Source: Nephrocerus scutellatus | Lineage: Eukaryota > Arthropoda > Insecta > Diptera > Pipunculidae | Assembly: GCA_947095585.1 (NCBI GenBank) | Contig: OX352765.1 | Location: forward strand, 17,606,444 to 17,670,443 | Reading direction: 5' to 3' | DNA length: 64,000 nt | In this document: one piece after another, positions 11,625-22,250 of the stretch | Position numbering within the stretch: the first letter of the stretch is position 1 | How the letters are laid out: each line of letters starts with the position of its first letter | Program-made: the position numbers and the translations under genes | The notes under the pieces: model-generated | Told to the model about the DNA's origin: nothing | Database searches by the model: none | What the model saw: the letters and a program-made list of their open reading frames with translations, nothing else

Positions 11625-12800
11625 ACAGAGTTTAGGAGGCAGAAAGTTTCCCCGACGAGTGGAAGAAGGGAATGTTTGTCAAGCTCCCTAAAAAAGGTTT
11701 TCTTATGGAGTGCGAAAACTGGAGAGGCATTTACGTTCTTCCTGCAGTTGGAAAGGTAATACCCAAAGTAGTACTTGAGCGAATTAAGGAACATCTGGGA
11801 GATACACTCGATGCCGAAAAAGCAGATTTCCGCACTGGATCCTCCTGTGTCGACCACATCAACACTCTGCGGATCATTATTGAACAGTGCGTTGAATTCC
11901 GGTCACCACTACACCTGATGTTAATGAATTTTGAGAAGGCGTTCGACAGTGTCAACAGACAGTTTATCTAGCTCGCCTTGCGCAGGAGATGTATACCCGA
12001 TAAACTAATAGCTATTATAAAAGCAACCTATGATGGCTCTAAATGGTATGTGCTGCATAGAGGAAAGCTGTTAGAGAAATGATAACAAATGTGGAAAGGG
12101 AGGCATATGTTGCGGGTTTGAAGATTAATACTGCCAAAACCAAAATCACCAAGCTCGGCACTAACTCAGTAACTCAAGTTAACTTTGCTGGACAACCGGT
12201 AGAGAGAGTACAGAGTTTCCAATATCTTGGGAGTATAGTCTCGACAGAAGGTGGAACCGAACAGGACATTGTCAACAGAATCGGCAAAGCCAAATCAGCG
12301 TTTGTAATGATGTCCATGATATGGCGAAGCAATGCGATCAGCTTAAACACCAAGCTGTGACTGTTCCGTTCAAATGTTGAATCTGTGCTGTTGTATGGGT
12401 GCAGCACTTGGATGGTGACCGCTACTATCACGAAAAGATTACACCCGTTCGTAAATATGTGCCTACGGAACATCTTAAAGGTTTTCTGGCCTAACCGTAT
12501 CTCTAACGAACATCTTTACCAGAGAACGGGTCAGGAACCAATAGGCACAACTATCCAACGACGGAAGTGGCCATACACCCCGAAAAGGCGACAGTTCCAT
12601 AGCAAACTACGCAATGCCATGGAATCCGTTATCTCAGGATGGTAGAAGAATAGGTCGTCCGAAAAAATACATGACGCAGAACAGTTGAGGAGGAGTCACG
12701 GCAGTTGGGTAGGAGTTGGAGAGAGCTGAAGCTCAGTGCCAGTAACCGCACGCGATGGCGCGTAGGCGTAGGAGGCCCTAGGACTTACAAGAGGACATAA
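11625..12800 (+). mobile_element. Family B LINE copy 2: RT lacking the catalytic box
   Basis: Starts within the RT domain (DEWKKGMFVKLPKKG, ENWRGIYVLPAVGKVI), continues through 11,672-11,971 with FRTGSSCVDHINTLRIIIEQ and NFEKAFDSVNR, then LRRRCIPDKLIAIIKATYDG. Immediately after LHRGKLLEK the sequence jumps to ITNVEREAYVAGLKIN, so the whole QG and YADD segment is deleted. The thumb region at 12,079-12,360 (VERVQSFQYLGSIVSTEGG) and the 3' part at 12,385-12,645 (LLYGCSTWMVTATITKR, VFWPNRISNEHLYQRT) follow with frameshifts. It cannot be catalytically active. It directly abuts the truncated family A element on its left. Confidence 0.9.
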
Positions 12801-12804
12801 AGAA

Positions 12805-12965
12805 AGAAAGAAGAAGGGTATATCTTCGATACTGTATGCTGGTGTCACGCAAGATTCTATTTTGTCTACGACCCTTTTTCTTATTTTCATCAACGAACTC
12901 TTACTTGCCTAATCTAATCTGTAATTCATGTCCGATTCCCAAAATAATACCACGGACAAAGTTTT
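12805..12965 (+). mobile_element. Short family A RT fragment
   Basis: Translated in one frame this gives AGVTQDSILSTTLFLIFINE, matching the NAGVPQGSVLSPTLFLIFIN region of family A at about 11,480 and at 63.0-63.1 kb. It overlaps the end of the 9.9-11.6 kb copy rather than continuing it, so it is a separate fragment or a local duplication, not the far side of a simple insertion. Confidence 0.65.
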
Positions 12966-13241
12966 TTTTTTGCTTTCTGAAACATGACGTAATTTTCGGC
13001 TTTAAACTCAACAGGACGTAAGATGCACAACGATATAACTCATTTAAACTGGTATCTCTGAATAAGTTTCTTACGAAACGTGGCCAGAGGAGGTGAAGAT
13101 TTTAATTGTTTTTTTTTTTTGAATTCACCCGCAAGTTACAAAAGAATGTACAGAACTGTTCTTGAGACAAAAGTTAAATATAGACTCAATTCTTAAAGGT
13201 GAAAGATATTTGAATATTATCCTGTATAAAAAAAAACTTAC

Positions 13242-13467
13242 CCCGACGTCGATCTCGGATCAACTTCCGGCCATGATAGTCTACGCTTACAAAATGCCAA
13301 TGGTGGCCTCTCTTGTGCTGTTGTTGGCTGATGAGCTGGTGAATTTCGCTGACGAAATGATCCAGTCCGTGGTGGGGCGAGACATTCTAGTGCTCGTGAT
13401 TGTCTTCGGGTACTCAATGATGATTGTGAAGCTGTCGTTCCTGGGGGTGGAACTACTTTTGGAAAAC
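13242..13467 (-). CDS. Host gene, second coding exon (Ser/Pro-rich, RRxS sites)
   Basis: A 226-base internal exon on the minus strand. It is open over its whole length and compositionally richer than the surrounding AT-rich DNA. Upstream it has a polypyrimidine tract ending TCATCTTTAG. Downstream it has a consensus donor (GGG then GTAAGT). The peptide runs from FPKVVPPPGTTASQSSLSTR through GSFRQRNSPAHQ to FCKRRLSWPEVDPRSTSG, with basophilic kinase-type sites RRQS and RRLS. It enters in phase 1 and leaves in phase 2. Phase 1 is exactly what the exon at 15,511-15,739 supplies, so the junction reads ...TTTTIHGFPKVV. The next exon must lie further left and was not identified. Protein family not recognised; the region looks disordered. 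Confidence 0.72.
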
Positions 13468-13499
13468 CTAAAGATGACAATAAACACAAAAATGAGAAA

Positions 13500-14280
13500 A
13501 AGGTTAAATATTTGAATTGGTATATGGTGGGGGGAAGCTATAACTAAAGGACATGTGGAAAATAACATTCCGGGTTGAACGTTGAGCAACAACGACAGCA
13601 ATCAATGGTATCTCAATTTGCCATACAAAGCGAAAAGAAATTAAGAGATTCTTATACACATATTGCTCCTAGGCAAATCCATTTACATAACCACACATTT
13701 CCCTCCGAAACTTTTATGCAAAGAACTGAAACGGTAATTTAAAATCTTATATAGGATGAAAGAACGTGGTACAGAATCCCATTAAAGGGAAGCATTTTTC
13801 AAAATTGCAAACTTATTGCATTTTAATGATGCATACAAGACATGCATGCATTCATGCTTGGCGAAATGCCAGAAGGAACTGAAGATACAAGGTCTTGTCC
13901 AAGAGATCATTACACATCTAAGCGATGTTATGTTATAGCAAAGAAACCAAAGAGTTGTCCACAGGTAAAATCAAAGTAAAATTTATCTTGGTTCGTCCAG
14001 TCTTCTAGAGAAGAATATTTCCTGTACGCAAGTACCATGCACAATACATCCTTTGGTCAATATTCCGATGAATAATGACATGAAGTTGGATTTGCTACAT
14101 AGCATCAAGGAGGAAAATGTTGCACTTGTTTGTTCCCGCAATTTCACTTTATTTGCATTTGAAAGGAAGGATGTTTTGTACAGAAGAAGTAATTCGAATT
14201 TATATCCGGGAGCCGGAAGGTTACATCCTTGCTAATGTACGAATGACGCTTATTTATGCAGAGTAGAATTTATTTATGCT
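13500..14280. other. Intronic sequence, nothing recognised
   Basis: Lies in the proposed ~2.0-kb first intron of the minus-strand host gene. Short frames such as 14,053-14,235 carry no motif. Confidence 0.45.
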
Positions 14281-14286
14281 TCTGCA

Positions 14287-15345
14287 GAGTATTATAATTT
14301 GATTTCTTCAACTGGAACGTGAGTTTCTTCGATATAATTTGGACATACTGGGCGTGAGTGAAGTAAGATGGTTCGACGCGGGAGAGTACCAATCTCCAAC
14401 GTGTAACACTGTTCTACTCTACACCGGCAAACCCTCCGGCAGTCCCCGTAAATCTGGAGTGGGTCTGCTGCTAACGCCAACAGCACGCAGAGTCCTAATT
14501 TCCTGGCCCCCCTAAAGATAGGATCTTGTAGGCTAGATTTCGGACTAGAGTACGGCGCGTCACGATCATACAGTGTTACGCCCCAACGAATCCCTCGACT
14601 GAGGATGAAAAGGACAACTTCTACAATCAGCTAAGCGCTGTATTCAACGCAACGCCGAACGCATATGTCATTATCGTGATAGAGGACTTGATTGCCAAGG
14701 TAGGCAACGGCAACGAAGGACTCAGACATGTGATTGGAAAGCATGGCCTCGGCGAACGAAATGACAATAGTGAAAGATTTGTTGTTATCTGCAACACCAA
14801 CCACCTCGTCATAGGAGGCACCATGTTTGAGCAAAAGACCTACCACAAAGTCAGCTGGGTGTCAACTGACAGGCAATCATCATTCAACCAAATCGACCAT
14901 GTGGCGATGATCAGCTGACGTTTTAGAGGCTGTCTTTTAGACGTCCGAAACAGACGAGGAGCCGACATGGGTATGGTATGGGATCATCACCTTATGGTAG
15001 CTACTGTCCAGTTACGTACTGCATCAGTTCAAATAATCCGCATTGTAATGCGAATGCCTAGGTATAACATCGACCGGGTAAAGATCCCTTAGTATGCCAA
15101 CAATTCAGGGATCATTTATCGCAAGGAGTGGAAGCAATCAGCATGTGTTTTCACATCTTGAGCGGAAAGTATTGTTGGTAGAAGCAAGGCAGACGGCGGA
15201 TTAAAGAACATAAGCTACTTAAAGCTCGTATTGTAGATACCCCAGCATCTATCGTTGGTTACGCAATACAAAGATCCACTTAGAAATATGTATTCTGGCT
15301 CCAATGGATGCTCAGGTATAGCTGAACAGAAAATTAAAGTCTAAT
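14287..15345 (+). mobile_element. LINE endonuclease domain (family B-like) within host intron
   Basis: Plus-strand, antisense to the host gene. Readable endonuclease segments: NLDILGVSEVRW-like near 14,340, KPSGSPRKSGVGLLL near 14,430, TIIQCYAPTESSTEDEKDNF near 14,570, then the open frame 14,676-14,918 with VGNGNEGLRHVIGKHGLGER, NHLVIGGTMFEQ and QIDHVAM, and finally LLDVRNRRGAD and DHHLMVATV at about 14,940-15,010. These match the EN of the invertebrate LINE lineage that has family B-type RTs. Several shifts and stops; no RT follows. The conserved catalytic GDLNAKVG box is degraded to EDLIAKVG. Confidence 0.85.
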
Positions 15346-15510
15346 GCGTTCCTATACTTAACTCGCTGATAGAAAGTTAAAGATTATCCATAATGGAGGT
15401 ATAACTACGCAACAATATTCCTTTTACTGTTTCCTAACGCAAATTCATAAAAATGTCTTTCAATTAAATTCCTACTATCTACATAGAGTGTCCATTAACC
15501 TACAACTTAC

Positions 15511-15739
15511 CATGTATCGTAGTTGTTGTGCTATTTCCAGTACTGGATGACCCAAGAGATCCGCCTGCAGCGCTGCCACCCATATTGCTGGCATTCGAAC
15601 CGCCGGATGCTGTCGATCCGGTTGTGCTTCTGTCCTGCTCGTTTGAATCCTGTCGCGAAAGTGAGAATCGCCTGGTGCCCAAGCCCAAGCCGGCAATGCC
15701 ACTTGTAACATATTGCTGCATCGAACTGAAAAAACTCAT
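15511..15739 (-). CDS. Host gene, first coding exon with start codon
   Basis: Starts at an ATG at 15,739 in the context AGCATAATGA and is open for 229 bases to a perfect splice donor, ACATG then GTAAGT. The 76 residues begin MSFFSSMQQYVTSGIAGLGL, then GTRRFSLSRQDSNEQD with an RRxS site, then a Gly/Ser/Thr-rich low-complexity stretch (about residues 38-75). There is no signal peptide or membrane segment. The exon ends in phase 1, compatible with the exon at 13,242-13,467. The joined N-terminus is Ser-rich with three RRxS-type sites, consistent with a phosphorylated cytoplasmic protein. I do not recognise the gene. Confidence 0.75.
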
Positions 15740-16240
15740 TATGCTGTCTTGTTGTTTGTCGTCTTGTCGCCGTCAGAGGAGAAAATGTCTAATGGATTCG
15801 AAGATGTCAAATCGAATAGGAAGCGTACGGAGTAATCACTTGGAAAATCTATTTTCTTCGATATATTACGAGAACGTATTTGTGTGTGGGCTCAACTATC
15901 GAGACGGAGTGGTTGTCGCCCAATCTGACGATTTCAGCAATTATCCTTGTAGCAGCTATAGCTTAATACCTTTGCGATTACTGTGACGTTTTGCCGCGCC
16001 GAAGAGAATCAAATTAAATCACTTGCAAAGTAACGAAATGTAAATGTTAAAATTAAATTCGTCCTTGTTCCATTTCTTACTCATGGTGTTGTGCGTGATG
16101 TGATGTACATGTGTTTGTGTACAGCTGCGTGGAATTGTAGCAATTTACGTTCCCATTACGATGTACAACATTTGTTGGTTGTTGGGTAGAATCCCAATCT
16201 GAATACGAAATGCCTTTCGCAAGGACCAGGAGAATTAATC
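15740..16240. promoter_or_regulatory. Likely 5' UTR/upstream region of the minus-strand host gene
   Basis: Directly upstream of the start codon at 15,739. A plus-strand 152-codon frame overlaps exon 1 and is its shadow. No TATA box or initiator was pinned down. The label rests on position only. Confidence 0.3.
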
Positions 16241-16241
16241 C

Positions 16242-16571
16242 TTGTCGAATATTACGAAAATTAACATTATTCAGGTTAATGTGGCGTATGTAGGGACGAC
16301 AACTTTCTGCTTTTACTTTCTCATTTGTGTGTTGTTGTTGTTGTTATTTTCGATGTCTCTCCGTTGTGGCAATCTGCAAGTAAGCCAAAAACAGACTTTG
16401 AATGGAAGAATTATACACGAACACGTAGATGAGGAGGACAGTTTAAATGAATTTTTGTCAGAACCAAAACAATCAAATGGAGGAGAAAATCCGGAGATTT
16501 ATTCAATTGATTATTGGGCGTTAGGAAATGGAAAGGATATTGAAAAGGTAAACATGAAACCAAAATATTGA
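16242..16571 (+). CDS. Candidate exon: signal-like segment plus acidic region
   Basis: A 109-codon frame. Residues ~21-40 are strongly hydrophobic (FCFYFLICVLLLLLFSMSL), followed by an acidic stretch with HEHVDEEDSLNEFLSEP and a tail ending DYWALGNGKDIEK. A donor-like AAG then GTAAAC sits at about 16,546, so the last residues may be intronic. It could be the first exon of a secreted precursor. Against this, the start context is weak, no downstream exon was found, and part of the hydrophobic run comes from a GTT microsatellite. Not recognised. Confidence 0.28.
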   Translation: MSNITKINIIQVNVAYVGTTTFCFYFLICVLLLLLFSMSLRCGNLQVSQKQTLNGRIIHEHVDEEDSLNEFLSEPKQSNGGENPEIYSIDYWALGNGKDIEKVNMKPKY

Positions 16572-16954
16572 ACGTAGATAAGATTTCATTATAACGTAGA
16601 ATATCGTATTGTTGCTTCAAGTTGAAGCAGCACACCTAGCTGTATAGAAATTAAATTGTGCTCTTGAGTGGTCATTATGCCACTCTATTTTTAAAATAAA
16701 TAAATTCCAAGACCTACCAACAAAATACATTATACCTTAACTGAACAGGCAACTCAAACATAATAATCTTGGATTACTCACAAATCTATTCCCTCTCTGT
16801 TTTTGAAGTTGTCACTGTTTATCTTGATTTGTATTTGTACTAACGAAGCCATTATTAAGTCTTGAAGTACTTTCACAGGACTAAACATCGGATAATATAC
16901 CCGCATACAATGTACACTTTTATCAGATCCACGATTTCATATGACTGTCATATT

Positions 16955-17427
16955 TCAAATGTCTGTCAACTCAAACAAAAGCAAACGGAACGGAACTTGT
17001 GGTATCATCTGATCATTCAGGCCGATAAGAAGCTTTGAAAATAAGGCATTAGCTGGCGTAAAATACTGTCGATGTTGGTTGCAATAGTGCCGGAAGTCCT
17101 CGCCTTCCTGCTTTTCATTTGCGAAATCGATTTCCTTTAACAGGACGAAACAAAAAATAGACGTGCGCCCTTTAAAGGACACAACGACAACTGTTGGTTG
17201 TTGTTTTTTTACTTCATCTTACAGCTAAAATCTTGAAGGAAATGCTGTAATTAAATCTAAGTTTAATAACCAAATATACCAATGACTAACGGTTGAGCCC
17301 AACTTTGATTTTAGCACTGAGATGTTCTTACCTGTTTATGCATACGTCTAAACTCAATTTTGGCTAAATCAGTGATTGCAATTACGAAAGCAACAATAGT
17401 AATACTAAAATTAAGTTTCAATTTCAT
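16955..17427 (-). CDS. Candidate two-exon gene for a small secreted protein
   Basis: Exon 1 (17,427-17,332) encodes 32 residues starting MKLKLNFSITIVAFVIAITD, a plausible signal peptide, and stops in phase 0 at CAG then GTAAGA. An in-frame ATG also lies 20 bases upstream at 17,447. Exon 2 (17,134-16,955) follows a pyrimidine-rich tract ending TTAAAG, starts in phase 0, and encodes EIDFANEKQEGEDFRHYCNQ... to a stop, about 59 residues. The total is about 91 residues with a ~197-base intron. Frames and phases agree, which is encouraging. However, exon 2 has no known domain and only one cysteine, and the gene could be longer or spurious. Confidence 0.32.
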
Positions 17428-17671
17428 CGTGGCGCTCAAAATGCTCATCTGTTTACCCTCAAGCCCATCTTTGGACGTAGAGTTAAGTTCAGAGATTCGT
17501 TTATAAGCCGTACAACACGTATGTTGAATGCTCTGCCAAGCTCTGTCTTTTTGCATCACTATCACACAGGCACTAAAAACACAAGCTCATAGGCTTCTCT
17601 TCGTTTCTCCTCCTTTTCCTTAACTGTGCCAAGCATAAAGCCGAATATTATAAGAGTGTAAACCACTTTCA

Positions 17672-19065
17672 TCATCATCATATTTGGCTCCACAACCGGT
17701 CCAGACTTTGAGACGATATCATCCACTCTTGCATCCCTAAACTCTGGGCGTCCTGGTCTACGCAATCCGTGTTCAATAAATCCTACCGCAAAGGCCTTTC
17801 CGAGCAGGACATCTAGCTCTCATAATCAAAGCCTGCCGAGTTTAATTCTCTTCACGATGTCGACATGGCGGTAACGCTAGTAGATCTCATTATTATAGAG
17901 TCTCCGGAATCGTCCTTCATCACATACGGGGCCAACAATTCTCCGTAAGACTTTTCTGTCGAGCACGGCTAAGAGGTCAGAATGCTTTTTGGTAAGCACC
18001 CAAGTCTCGGATCTATATGTAAGTACGGGTATGACTATTGTCTGATATACCTGCAGTGTGGCTGATATGCTTAATATCCCGGACTTGACAGACTATAGTA
18101 GGCTTTGTTGGCTTTAAGCAACCATGCGCGTATTTCTGGTTCCATGTTGTTATCGGCTGCTACAGTTGACCAGAGATAGTTAAAGGATTGCCCTACTTCA
18201 AATTCGCGCTCCACTATTTTAATTGCTGGACCAATGTTGAATCTTCTAGTCGCAGACGTGGCCACCATGTACTTTGTTTTGCTCTCTCATTTATGTGCAG
18301 CCCCAGATTTCGTGACGCCTGCTCAATCTGGACGAAAGCTTCCTATACAGCTCTTGGGGTGCAACACCAACGATGTCAATATGTCCTGCGCAAGCCAGTA
18401 TTTCAATTGACTTATAGAGGATTTTTTCTCTCGCCTTTACATCAAAGTCTCGAATAACTTTCTCCAACGGCAGGTTGATGAGGACACAGGCCAGTCCAAC
18501 CCCTTGTCGGAGCCCGTTATATGTGTTGCCGTTATATATGTTGAATGGGCTTGATAGTGATCCGGATATTTTTACTTGGCTTATAACATTGGTCATACTC
18601 AACCTACATAGTCATCTCCGTTTATTTGGGATGCCGAATTCTCTCATGGCTTTATAAAGTTCTACTCTGTCTATGCTATCAAAGGCGGCTTTAAAGTCTA
18701 TAAAAGATGATGTAGTGAGTTTGGAAACTCTAGATATTTTTCCATCACTTGCCTAAGGGTGTAAATCTGATCAGTTGTTGATTTGCCTGGGACGAAGCCA
18801 CACTGGTATGGACCAATGATGACTTTAGCGTATGGGGCTATCCTGTCTTGAAGTATAGAAGAGAAAATCTTATACGCGGCATGTTGTGATATCTCTTATG
18901 TTATGTATGGGGCACAGGATGCCCCTTCGCCAGTCTTCTATCATCGCTTTTTCCTTCAATACTTGGATTATTATTTCATGAATTGCTTGGTGTAATGTGG
19001 GTCCTCCTATTAATGTAATAATGCACCAAGTACCCTGGTATGAGATACATGTAATTAACGGCAAT
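17672..19065 (-). mobile_element. RTE-type LINE (family C) RT and 3' end, antisense
   Basis: On the minus strand, starting at 19,065, the RT reads IGGPTLHQAIHEIIIQVLKE, IEDWRRGILCPIH, then with shifts KAAFDSID (about 18,690), LRQGVGLACVLINLPLEKVI (18,291-18,602) and the box that should be AYADDIDIIG but here reads ACAGHIDIVG. The thumb contains FEVGQSFNYLWS (18,071-18,268) and NKAYYSLS. The element ends near 17,672 with GAGCCAAATATGATGATGAT, a trinucleotide-repeat tail. RTE elements are LINEs with a single EN-RT ORF. This one lacks EN and the catalytic Asp pair, so it is dead. Confidence 0.85.
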
Positions 19066-19069
19066 ATTT

Positions 19070-20875
19070 ATATTTCCCAGTATGGGTTTGGTTTCAGACG
19101 CCAATCTTTGTAACTCGTTAATTTGTTCCTGGATGCATATAGGGCTTACGAAGATATAGAAGAAGCAGTGGTTTAGTTGAGAATTAATCTATTTGAGCAT
19201 TATTATACCACACATGCATTACTTGTTTAATTACAAAAATAGTCTAGGTACAAATAATTCATCAACTTTTTACATTTTTGATCTTTTAATGAAAATAATG
19301 TAAAAGCATTTAGTTCTATCCGCCATACTCATGCAACGTCACACACAATTCTCAATTCCGCTTAATGTTGGTATTACGCTTGTTGGATTTCAGCTCAAAG
19401 CTTACAAAATAACTAACGAGCGCTATACCAGCCGCATGTCACATGTAAATGTAATAGAGACTGCTGTGAGTTTTACCTCAGAAACGCTTCAAAGCTTTAA
19501 GTAACTTTTTCCGACCGACCCATTTAGATTTAAATGCGACCAGTTTTGTACTTTTTTTGTTTTTTTTTTTTTCACCAAGTCAATGGTGTGGTCCACATCC
19601 ACATGGAATATTTCTAAGGACATTTGAAAATTATGTTACATTTTCGCTAAACACACCACTTTAAGGTGCATACAAAAAGTAATGAAGAACAACATATGGA
19701 TTGTGTGTGGGGAGGGGTGGCACATGGTTGTTTTATTTTGTTGAAATTTCACAATTATCCTGCCCTTGTGTGATAATACAGCTTTGTGTTTCCTTTCTTT
19801 AGTTAAAGTACCTGTAGCTTGTGAACAGATTCAGTCAAAGAAGTGAGAAAACTAAATGAATGTGGTACCGAATAATTGATTAAAAGCTTAATAGCTTATG
19901 TTTTAGAAAAATTATACCCAATTTACAATCAGACTAAACTTTTTTTGTTGTATTTTGTTTGCTTAGCTCTTCTTTTAGCTCGGGTCTTCTTTTAATTAAA
20001 TGAATAATTGTATGTGTGTAGCTACTAGCTAGGCTCTAGCGATGATGTTATTCTCATGCAAGCTTTAAGTATCAAATATAATCGCTAGACGTAGGAACAA
20101 TAGGTATGTACAGATTACTTTGAATTTTAAAAATTTATTTTGGAGCAGAGCTTCTCCTTTATTTAACCGAAAACTTACTACAAATTGATTCTTACAAATT
20201 CTAGCAACCGAAGTGCATGAAGACCTTTGCGTCTCTATGTTATATAAGCCCAAATCTTACTTAATGAAATCCCCTTTATTGCTTCTCTTTGGTTTTAATC
20301 AATGCATTTCATTTCACACCCCTCAATAAATAGAAATCATTTATCCTGCAACAGAAAGCATAGTCGTACATTGCAGATAGCACATCTATTTGTTTATTGA
20401 AAATTTCACTTATGCAAGGATTAGTTCATGCATAACTCACAACTATGGGGTATAATGATGCTTCAGAATAACAATGACAAGTACCAATGTGGTAATTCTT
20501 GCTACTTGGTGCTTTAAACAAGGGTATTTGTTAAATATCAGGTATATGATCAATGGACGTACATTGTCGTGTCAAAGCATCATTGTTGACAGACTATTGC
20601 ATTGTGCATGTAACATTTACTATAATGTATTATCCTAATTGCATACTGAATATCAGGACGTATGAGCAATATATTTCCCTCAACGAATACTGGGTGTTCC
20701 ATAATTAACCATCCCATTTGCTTTTGATATATTATGATTTTATTTACTTTTATTTTTAAATTTCTTTCAGATTATTGTTAATTACCTTAAAAAGTTTTTT
20801 AAACTAACCGATACACACCTCAGCAATAATTTTAGTATACGCGCGAAACAATAACTCAATTATCGCTACGCAGAA
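19070..20875. other. AT-rich sequence, no gene recognised
   Basis: No coding motif. A poly-T run occurs at 19,550-19,572. Nothing was matched to other parts of the window. Confidence 0.45.
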
Positions 20876-20879
20876 TTCT

Positions 20880-21080
20880 GAAGAACATACTGTCAACAAA
20901 AGGCGCCTACTGGTTCGGCTTGAGCAGGACAAAACCTGCTTCTGTGGTTTCAACAAGACGGGGCAACATCCGACACAGATCGCTTAACAATGGACATGCT
21001 AAGTTTACTATGTAGAAGAAAGTAAAATGGGGTGATTCATTTCGGAGCCCCCAGTATTACTTCAATATTAGAATGGAGCA
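20880..21080 (+). mobile_element. DD41D-type mariner transposase fragment
   Basis: Within 20,943-21,012 one frame reads WFQQDGATSDTDRLTMDML, the second catalytic Asp region shared with the intact DD41D transposase at 59.8 kb (WFQQDGATCHTARETIDLL). The upstream ~60 bases may belong to it but are too degraded to read. Only this block survives. Confidence 0.65.
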
Positions 21081-21134
21081 AAAAATGTTATTTCAATAAT
21101 AATTGAAATGAATCAAATAAAAGGAACATGAGGT

Positions 21135-21497
21135 ATGCGTTATGAAGTTATGATATTTCTTGGTGTTATCTTTGTCGTTTTGCACCTAACACTCATTCAA
21201 CAAAGACATTGCAACCGTCAGGTCTTTAGACAAGGACAATCGGCTTGCTGTGTAGATGATTTTAAGCGTTGCTCCTTGCTTGTACTTTCTAGTAATGATT
21301 TCTCTCTACTCCGCCTTGCTACGATGGTAACATTCCATTCCCAAGCACTTAGGTTTCCTCAGAAACAGCATGCCCCGATAGATTCATGGCTAAGAGGGTG
21401 CTTAGTTGATAGGATGTGGGCAATGAATACCTGGATAGACCGGACTCTGTCATGGGTGACCTCCTTTCCCGGATACTTGTGGGTGATTATTGATTAA
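21135..21497 (+). other. Unrecognised 120-codon open frame
   Basis: It starts with a hydrophobic stretch (MIFLGVIFVVLHLTLI) and then mixed sequence without recognised motifs. It sits between mariner and LINE relics and is probably chance or a shadow of transposon-derived sequence. No splice or promoter evidence supports it as a host gene. Confidence 0.2.
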
Positions 21498-21834
21498 AGT
21501 TTTAATAATTATGAGATCTATGCATCTCAAAGCGCATCAACCTCGGGCCCTACTGTTGACCAACCCGCTGTATCTGGAGAAGGTGTTGAACTCTCGATGG
21601 CCTTTCCCATGTTGGCCTCACTGCTCGGTCTGCTATTGAGCAGCCAAAATCTACCCAGAGTTCAGACGGCCTAGGCATACAGGCCCCACCTGGAACTCGC
21701 GAAGGGGTCAGAACGTAGGACGTAGAAATAGCCACTTCTGATTCTGATGCATCCACAATCGTTGATGCATCTAGCATCATCTCGGAGAAATCCCGATGTT
21801 CTTCAAATAGACTCAATATCAGTCAAAAACTGTT

Positions 21835-22250
21835 ACGATGCACTGCAATTTTTATCCAGACATAAAAAGTCAAACTCGGTAGTCATCAGGGAATTGCAGG
21901 CAACAAATCCGCATGTGAACTAGCTAGGGCTGGCTCGGAATCTGCGCTCATAGGACCTGAACCCTACTATAGTGTCAAGTGGGCTGCCGCCACAGCACTG
22001 ATAAATTGCTGGCAACACAAACTTCAACTAGCCCACTGGGAAAGCGTCCCGGGGCTTAGGCAATCCAAACAATTAATCAGGCCCTTTTACTACAAGCAAT
22101 GCCTTAACTTTAATAGGTATAGCATTAGGAAACTGGTTAGTTTTCTAGCAGGTCATATCACCTTAACAAAATTGGTGTGGGCTCAGAGACAGAATGTAGG
22201 TTCTGCTCAGAAGTTGAAGAGTCTTCCGAGCACATTCTTTGTGACTCCGA
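21835..22250 (+). mobile_element. Family D LINE fragment: RNase H end and C-terminal tail
   Basis: Translates as DALQFLSRHKKSNSVVI, then a frameshift to GIAGNKSACELARAGSESAL, IGPEPYYSVKWAAATALINC, HWESVPGLRQSKQLIRPF and CRFCSEVEESSEHIL. This is the distal RNase H and tail of an I/LOA/R1-type element, nearly the same as the antisense copy at 46.1-46.9 kb (NETADELARTGSESAFIGPE). The sequence left of it (21,540-21,835) is Ser-rich in one frame and may be part of the same element, but I cannot show it. Confidence 0.8.

Noticed and set aside
13162..13515. 117-codon hydrophobic plus-strand frame
   Set aside because: It is the antisense shadow of the spliced host exon at 13,242-13,467, which has both splice signals.
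15528..15986. 152-codon plus-strand frame
   Set aside because: Antisense shadow of host exon 1 extended into the upstream region. No motif.
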